Source: Bacteroidaceae bacterium
Lineage (GTDB): Bacteria; Bacteroidota; Bacteroidia; Bacteroidales; Bacteroidaceae
Direction of reading: 5' to 3'
Assembly: GCA_017618515.1 (NCBI GenBank)
Contig: JAFZUB010000112.1
Location: 1 to 9,183 of the forward strand
Length of the DNA stretch: 9,183 nucleotides
Below the pieces are notes generated by a model. That model was not told the DNA's origin. It ran no database searches and saw only the letters and a list, made by a program, of their open reading frames with translations. Positions 6,071-9,183 of this stretch are shown in pieces (positions within the stretch are counted from its first letter, which is position 1; every line of letters starts with the position of its first letter). A program made the translations under genes and the position numbers.

Positions 6071-7812
6071 CACTCGTCCATTACTCTGAGGAAGTTGCCT
6101 CCCCACAGCTTGGCGATGTCCTTCACGCTGTACCGCCTGTGCAGCAGCTGTCGTGTGAAGTTGATTAGCTCCGAGGCACTGGCCAGTCCCGGCACTCCGC
6201 CATCTCCGTCGAAGTCGGTGCCGAGCCCCACGCTGTCTATACCCATGACCTTGACGGCATGGTCAAGGTGAGCCATAGCGTCGAGGATAGTCGCCTCGCT
6301 GTCCTTGCGCAAAAAGCCCGGATAGAGGGTGACCTGCATCACCCCTCCCTTGCGGGCCAGAGCACGCATCTGGTCATCATCAAGGTTGCGTGGATGGTCG
6401 CACAGGGCGCGGCAAGAGGCGTGGCTGCATACGATGGGCGCTGTGCATACCTCGAGAGCGTCGTAGAAACTGCGGACTCCGCCATGAGAGAGGTCAACCA
6501 TCATTCCTACGCGATTCATCTCCCCGACCACCTCGCGGCCAAAGGCACTGAGGCCGCCGTGCTCGTTGTTGGTGCGAGCCGCCGAGTCACAAATATCGTT
6601 GTCGCCGTTGTGGCATAGAGTCATATACACCACTCCGCGCTTGCGGAAACGCTCAACATTGCTTAGGTCACGGCCAATGGCGTAGCCGTTCTCTATGGCT
6701 CGCATAATGGCGAGCTTGCCCTCGCTCTTCAGGCGGCGCAGGTCATCGGGAGTGTTTGCCAGTCCCACACCGGGGGCGGAGGCGATGCGCTGCTCTATGC
6801 CGTCGAGCAGGGCGTCGGCCTTGCGTGTGGCAGCAAGGAGAGAGGCCTCGTCGCGCTCTCCCTGTGGCAAGTAGGCAGCCATGATGGAGGCGTCGAGACC
6901 ACCGTCGCGCATCTTTACCGAGTCGACAAGAATGCGGTCATCGCGTCGCGCGAAGTCAATATCCTCATGGAAGAACATCGGCGTGTCGCAGTGTGTGTCA
7001 AGGGTGAGCACCTTTGTATGGGTGATACGTGCGGCACGATATTCAGCCGCTTCGCTCACCAGCCACTGGAAGAGCGGCAACATCTTGTCCTCTTTCAGAC
7101 AGAAGAAACTCTCGGGGTGCCACTGCACACCGATGACAGACTTATATTCTGTGCTCTCTATGGCCTCAATGATGCCGTCGTCACTCAGGGCGGCGACCCT
7201 CATGCCCTTGCCGGGCTCAGCCACCGCCTGATGGTGGAACGAGTTGACCTCTATCTTGTCGCACCCGAAGATGGAGTGCAGCATCGTGTCGCCCTCTATG
7301 TTGACACTATGAGTGGCTATGTGGCGCTCCTCCTCCTGCGAGTGCTTGACAATTATTCTCTGTTCTTTGTTCTCTTTATATCTCTCAATGTCCTGTACCA
7401 GCTCTCCCCCGAGTGCAGCTGCCATTACCTGGCATCCGCGACAGATGCCGAGCACAGGCATCTGCTTGTCAAGGGCGCGGCGTATGAGCACCAGCTCCTG
7501 CATGTCCCGTTTTGGGCAGCTGCCGCTGAGTCCTGGCTCGGGCTCAGCGCCAATGAGTAGCGGGTCGATATCGCCGCCGCCACTGAGCACCAGGGCATCT
7601 AGCCGCAGGAGCACATCGTCGAGTTCGGCTATGCTCTCGCTGGCAGGCACCACTACTGGCACACCGCCCGCCATACGCACACTTTCGTAGTATGCCTCAG
7701 CCAGCTGACTGCCATATTCACCGAAATTGGCGGTGATGCCCACCACGGGCTTGCGCCCTGCTTCTCCGTTGCAGCTTGCTATGTCATAATATCTCTTTTC
7801 CCAGTCTAGCAT
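6052..7812 (-). CDS. Fusion enzyme: class I glutamine amidotransferase (PuuD-like gamma-glutamyl hydrolase) plus renal-type dipeptidase
   Basis: This 586-residue protein joins two complete enzymes. Residues about 20-255 are a peptidase C26 / PuuD-like class I amidotransferase: GITANFGEYG, VLSGGGDIDP at 75-84, nucleophile C124 in LGICRGCQ, and H232 and E234 in IGVQWHPE. Residues about 265-586 are a membrane-dipeptidase-type metallopeptidase: H274 and D276 in DTHCD, bridging E374 in AIENG, H443 in DLSHGG, H464 in CSHAS, R475, and D533 in GLGTDFDGDGG. All the residues expected for both active sites are present. There is no signal peptide or lipobox, so it should be cytoplasmic. PuuD-like domains hydrolyse gamma-glutamyl amides and renal dipeptidases cut dipeptides such as Cys-Gly, so a two-step breakdown of gamma-glutamyl peptides, including glutathione, is the natural guess. 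It follows the HU-like gene after 84 bp and has its own promoter candidate. The last five residues come from a repeat element. Confidence 0.95.
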   Translation of the reverse strand: MLDWEKRYYDIASCNGEAGRKPVVGITANFGEYGSQLAEAYYESVRMAGGVPVVVPASESIAELDDVLLRLDALVLSGGGDIDPLLIGAEPEPGLSGSCPKRDMQELVLIRRALDKQMPVLGICRGCQVMAAALGGELVQDIERYKENKEQRIIVKHSQEEERHIATHSVNIEGDTMLHSIFGCDKIEVNSFHHQAVAEPGKGMRVAALSDDGIIEAIESTEYKSVIGVQWHPESFFCLKEDKMLPLFQWLVSEAAEYRAARITHTKVLTLDTHCDTPMFFHEDIDFARRDDRILVDSVKMRDGGLDASIMAAYLPQGERDEASLLAATRKADALLDGIEQRIASAPGVGLANTPDDLRRLKSEGKLAIMRAIENGYAIGRDLSNVERFRKRGVVYMTLCHNGDNDICDSAARTNNEHGGLSAFGREVVGEMNRVGMMVDLSHGGVRSFYDALEVCTAPIVCSHASCRALCDHPRNLDDDQMRALARKGGVMQVTLYPGFLRKDSEATILDAMAHLDHAVKVMGIDSVGLGTDFDGDGGVPGLASASELINFTRQLLHRRYSVKDIAKLWGGNFLRVMDECSRPTP

Positions 7813-7837
7813 AATTTGGTCTTTCTTGTTTTAACTG

Positions 7838-7845
7838 CGAAGGTA
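7838..7845 (-). promoter_or_regulatory. Candidate -7 promoter element for the fusion enzyme gene
   Basis: On the minus strand the bases read TACCTTCG followed by CA, one base off the Bacteroidetes TAnnTTTG element. It lies 25 bp upstream of the ATG at 7810-7812, which would give a short leader of about 18-20 nt. No convincing TTTG lies at the -33 position, so this is a moderate match. The 84-bp gap (7813-7896) also has a TTTTTT run just after the HU-like gene stop, but only a 4-bp potential stem before it, so a terminator there is doubtful. Confidence 0.5.
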
Positions 7846-7896
7846 CAACATTTTCCGAATACGCGCTACATTTTGCAGGCAGAAACATTAAAAAAC

Positions 7897-8496
7897 CTAC
7901 TTAGGCATAGTGTAGATTTTCAGTCGGCCACTGCAACGTCGCAATACCTTGCCTGCGGCGACAAGTTCGTTCAGTTTTTTGCAGGTATAGGAATAGGACA
8001 CAACAGCTCTGGCGGCGAATTCCTTGGCGAGGAAGAAACCGTTTTCTTCACACAACTCGCGGGCAATCTCAAGAATCAAGTCTTCATTCAGCGTATAACT
8101 CATCAGTACATTGTGGGAAAACAAGCTAAACTTGGTGTCCCACAAATTTTCCCTAAATGTTTTGCATGGCGAGAAATGGATGCCCCCATACCTCGCGTTA
8201 TCAATCTGCAGCACTCCTTCGCTGTCGCGTATCACGTCGCCCTTCATCTTGAGCGAGAAGATGCCGAGGCCGGGCACCTCCACCTTGTGGCCAATCTGCA
8301 GGAAAACAATCATCTGCTTCACTAAACCGGATATCACCGCCTGCACCTGACCGCTATCTAGTTGAAGTCTTTTTTGCAAATGAGTCAGGAGGGATTTCGC
8401 TTTAATGGTGCTGTAGTTTAGCGGCTCCACATAAATAGCATCTTTGTCCTGGAGCGCACCGCTCGCCTTTCTAAGTAAACAACTAATCGTAGGCAT
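7897..8496 (-). CDS. HU-family DNA-binding protein with C-terminal winged-helix-like region
   Basis: This 199-residue protein appears to be a DNA-binding architectural or regulatory protein of the Bacteroidetes-specific HU-like group (HU-HIG type). Residues about 20-125 resemble the HU/IHF fold: an N-terminal extension IYVEPLNYSTI, two helices over about 31-68, then VEVPGLGIFSLKM at 72-84, which matches the HU VxLxGxGxF strand. GGIHFSPCKTFRENL follows at 104-118, matching the conserved end of such domains. Residues about 133-199 (LNEDLILEIARELCEENG, then AKEFAARAVVSYSYTCKKLNELVAAGKVLRR) look like a winged helix-turn-helix. Standard HU is only about 90 residues. Family members of this kind are known to be fused to wHTH, Ig or glycine-rich parts. 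The ATG at 8494-8496 follows an A-rich leader without a Shine-Dalgarno. Upstream is the 21-bp array, which this protein may bind (inference only). Confidence 0.82.
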   Translation of the reverse strand: MPTISCLLRKASGALQDKDAIYVEPLNYSTIKAKSLLTHLQKRLQLDSGQVQAVISGLVKQMIVFLQIGHKVEVPGLGIFSLKMKGDVIRDSEGVLQIDNARYGGIHFSPCKTFRENLWDTKFSLFSHNVLMSYTLNEDLILEIARELCEENGFFLAKEFAARAVVSYSYTCKKLNELVAAGKVLRRCSGRLKIYTMPK

Positions 8497-8504
8497 AGTA
8501 TTTT

Positions 8505-8566
8505 TATTTTAAAGTTTATAGTTAAAGTTTAAAGATTATAGTTTATGGTTTATTGTCTATTGGTTA
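8505..8566 (-). repeat. AT-rich leader with short repeated words
   Basis: The minus strand carries AACTATAA twice and AAACTTTAA twice within about 35 bases directly before the HU-like gene, with AAACCATAAAC nearby. Similar TTTAGAG/TTGAAAG words occur before the cyclase gene (6003-6028). Such strings are common as low-complexity leaders in Bacteroidales and may keep the ribosome-binding region unstructured. Confidence 0.5.
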
Positions 8567-8680
8567 TTGTGAATGCATTGCATCGACAACGAGCGACTTC
8601 GTGTCATCAAAGCGCGAGTTCGTGCTATCAAGTAGCGATCTCGTGTCAACAAAGCCCGACTTCGTTGAATTTTAGTGCGA

Positions 8681-8712
8681 CAAAGTTACAAAAAAGTGCG
8701 AGTTCCTCCAAG
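8681..8712 (-). promoter_or_regulatory. Promoter for the HU-like gene
   Basis: On the minus strand TAACTTTG (8681-8688) matches the Bacteroidetes -7 consensus TAnnTTTG exactly. Twenty bases upstream is CTTG (8709-8712), close to the -33 TTTG. Transcription would start near 8673 and give an unusually long leader of roughly 175 nt that contains four of the 21-bp units. The -33 element ends two bases from the 13-bp inverted repeat at 8715-8748. Confidence 0.65.
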
Positions 8713-8714
8713 TC

Positions 8715-8748
8715 TTTCCGCCGAAATTATACTTTATTTCGGCGGAAA
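8715..8748. promoter_or_regulatory. 13-bp perfect inverted repeat, operator-like
   Basis: TTTCCGCCGAAAT (8715-8727) and ATTTCGGCGGAAA (8736-8748) are perfect reverse complements separated by 8 bp. A 10-bp palindrome TTCCGCGGAA follows at 8760-8769. The position directly upstream of the -33 element suits a protein-binding site. In RNA it would be a stable hairpin, but no T-run follows on either strand, so a terminator is unlikely. Confidence 0.6.
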
Positions 8749-8963
8749 TGATACATTACTTCCGCGGAAATTAATTATCACTTTCGCGGGAAGAATTACA
8801 CGAAGTCGCGCTAAAATTCAGCGACATTGGGTTTAAATTCAATGACATTGGGCTAAAATTCAGCGAGAGTGTGCTAAAATCTGGCGCCGATGCTCAAAGT
8901 TTTCACACCGACGCTCTAAAAAATAATAGGACGCTCTAAAAATAATAGAAGGAGGGCAGTTGT

Positions 8964-9183
8964 TTATTTGTTGTTCTTCTTGGGAAACCACCCTTTCTCG
9001 ACTCGTTTGCGCTGCTCAAACAATTCCTTGATGCTCCACCAGCAGCAGAAGGCGAAGACACCGAGCACGCAGGAAAGCAGAGCGCTTTTTATCAAAAGGG
9101 CTGCAATGGCGGCGGCAATGCCGACCAGCAGGAAGACCCACCAGTAGCGTGTGCCGGTGTGATACTCCGTCTTGATTACTAGA
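8964..9183 (-). CDS. DUF4491 family small membrane protein, 5' end cut by window edge
   Basis: The frame reads from the right edge to a TAA at 8964-8966 and gives 72 residues of the C-terminal part; the family is about 95-100 residues. It starts within VIKTEYHTGTRYWW, then has two hydrophobic segments (VFLLVGIAAAIAALLI and ALLSCVLGVFAFCCWW). It ends with the family's conserved tail SIKELFEQRKRVEKGWFPKKN. DUF4491 proteins are small inner-membrane proteins of unknown function, common in Bacteroidales and Firmicutes. I recognise the family from the tail; no function can be given. A 467-bp non-coding region follows. Confidence 0.85.
   Translation of the reverse strand, partial: LVIKTEYHTGTRYWWVFLLVGIAAAIAALLIKSALLSCVLGVFAFCCWWSIKELFEQRKRVEKGWFPKKNNK

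Larger units (their letters stand above)
8591..8945. repeat. Degenerate 21-bp periodic array with two inverted arms and a palindromic core
   Basis: In the left arm a GCGA/CCGA-type anchor recurs exactly every 21 bp at 8593, 8614, 8635, 8656, 8677 and 8698; the best-kept text is GCGACTTCGTGTCATCAAA. In the right arm a CTAAAATTCAGCGACATTGG-like unit starts at 8811, 8832, 8853 and 8874, again exactly 21 bp apart, then at 8893, 8914 and 8934 with looser text. The arms are in opposite orientation: the reverse complement of 8654-8674 matches 8812-8832 at 16 of 21 bases, and 8799-8809 is a perfect inverted copy of 8593-8603. Between them, about 22 bp apart, are palindromic units (TTTCGGCGGAAA, TTCCGCGGAA, TTTCGCGGGA). 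In all about 16-17 units are visible. Confidence 0.85.
8497..8963. other. 467-bp non-coding region between DUF4491 gene and HU-like gene
   Basis: No gene is supported on either strand. The left part (about 8500-8575) is AT-rich, with repeated words such as AAAGTTTA and TATAGTT. The rest (about 8591-8945) is the degenerate 21-bp periodic array, which contains the promoter for the HU-like gene and a palindromic core. Just downstream of the DUF4491 stop the transcript is T-rich, but I see no GC hairpin that would make an intrinsic terminator. Confidence 0.8.

Noticed and set aside
7880..7900. Intrinsic terminator after the HU-like gene (CCTAAGTAGG then TTTTTT on the minus strand)
   Set aside because: The possible stem is only 4 bp with a 2-base loop, which cannot form a stable hairpin. 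The T-run alone is not enough.
8715..8748. The 13-bp inverted repeat as a terminator for the DUF4491 gene
   Set aside because: It is more than 200 bp past the stop codon and has no T-run after it in that direction. Its position next to a -33 element suits an operator better.
8545..8751. Plus-strand 68-codon frame with a heptad-like pattern (RATSCHQ, SASSCYQ, VAISCQQ and so on)
   Set aside because: The seven-residue periodicity is just the 21-bp DNA repeat read in one frame. The units do not keep a residue pattern after the fourth, the frame ends in the palindromic core, and there is no recognisable domain or start context.
8591..8945. Possible CRISPR array
   Set aside because: The units are 21 bp with no unique spacers between them, are diverged, change orientation halfway, and have no cas genes nearby.

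Overview
The window looks like a chromosomal segment of a Bacteroidales bacterium, most likely Prevotella or a close relative. This is an inference from three things: an HU-like protein with a C-terminal winged-helix region, a DUF4491 protein and a type II-like glutaminyl cyclase lipoprotein; promoters of the Bacteroidetes TAnnTTTG kind; and starts with A-rich leaders and no clear Shine-Dalgarno sequence. Every gene I can support is on the minus strand, so the reading order runs from high to low coordinates. The plus-strand open frames are shadows of these genes.

Layout in transcription order. A 3' part of a DUF4491 membrane protein gene enters at the right edge (8964-9183). It is followed by about 470 bp without a gene, which holds a degenerate 21-bp periodic array with two arms in opposite orientation around a palindromic core. 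The core lies next to a good promoter for the HU-like gene (7897-8496). Next comes a single-promoter unit coding for a two-domain enzyme, a class I glutamine-amidotransferase-type gamma-glutamyl hydrolase fused to a renal-type dipeptidase (6052-7812). After it is a lipoprotein glutaminyl cyclase (5003-5989). A GC-rich hairpin repeat follows the stop codon of the cyclase gene and overlaps the stop of the fusion gene. The last part is a tight run of five genes: sufE (4480-4914), a PfkB sugar kinase (3558-4487), an M16 zinc peptidase (2322-3545), a YifB/ComM AAA+ ATPase (768-2321) and a cation diffusion facilitator cut by the left edge (1-738).

How they work together. The five-gene run overlaps or nearly touches throughout (8-bp overlap, then gaps of 12, 0 and 29 bp), so it is probably one operon, although the members have no obvious shared pathway. 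The fusion protein looks like a self-contained cytoplasmic machine for opening gamma-glutamyl bonds and then cutting the released dipeptide, as in glutathione breakdown. The neighbouring cyclase acts outside the inner membrane and most likely forms N-terminal pyroglutamate on exported proteins. The points most worth a second look are the fusion enzyme, the 21-bp inverted array with its palindromic core beside the HU-like gene promoter, and the hairpin repeat that supplies the C-terminus and stop codon of the fusion enzyme.
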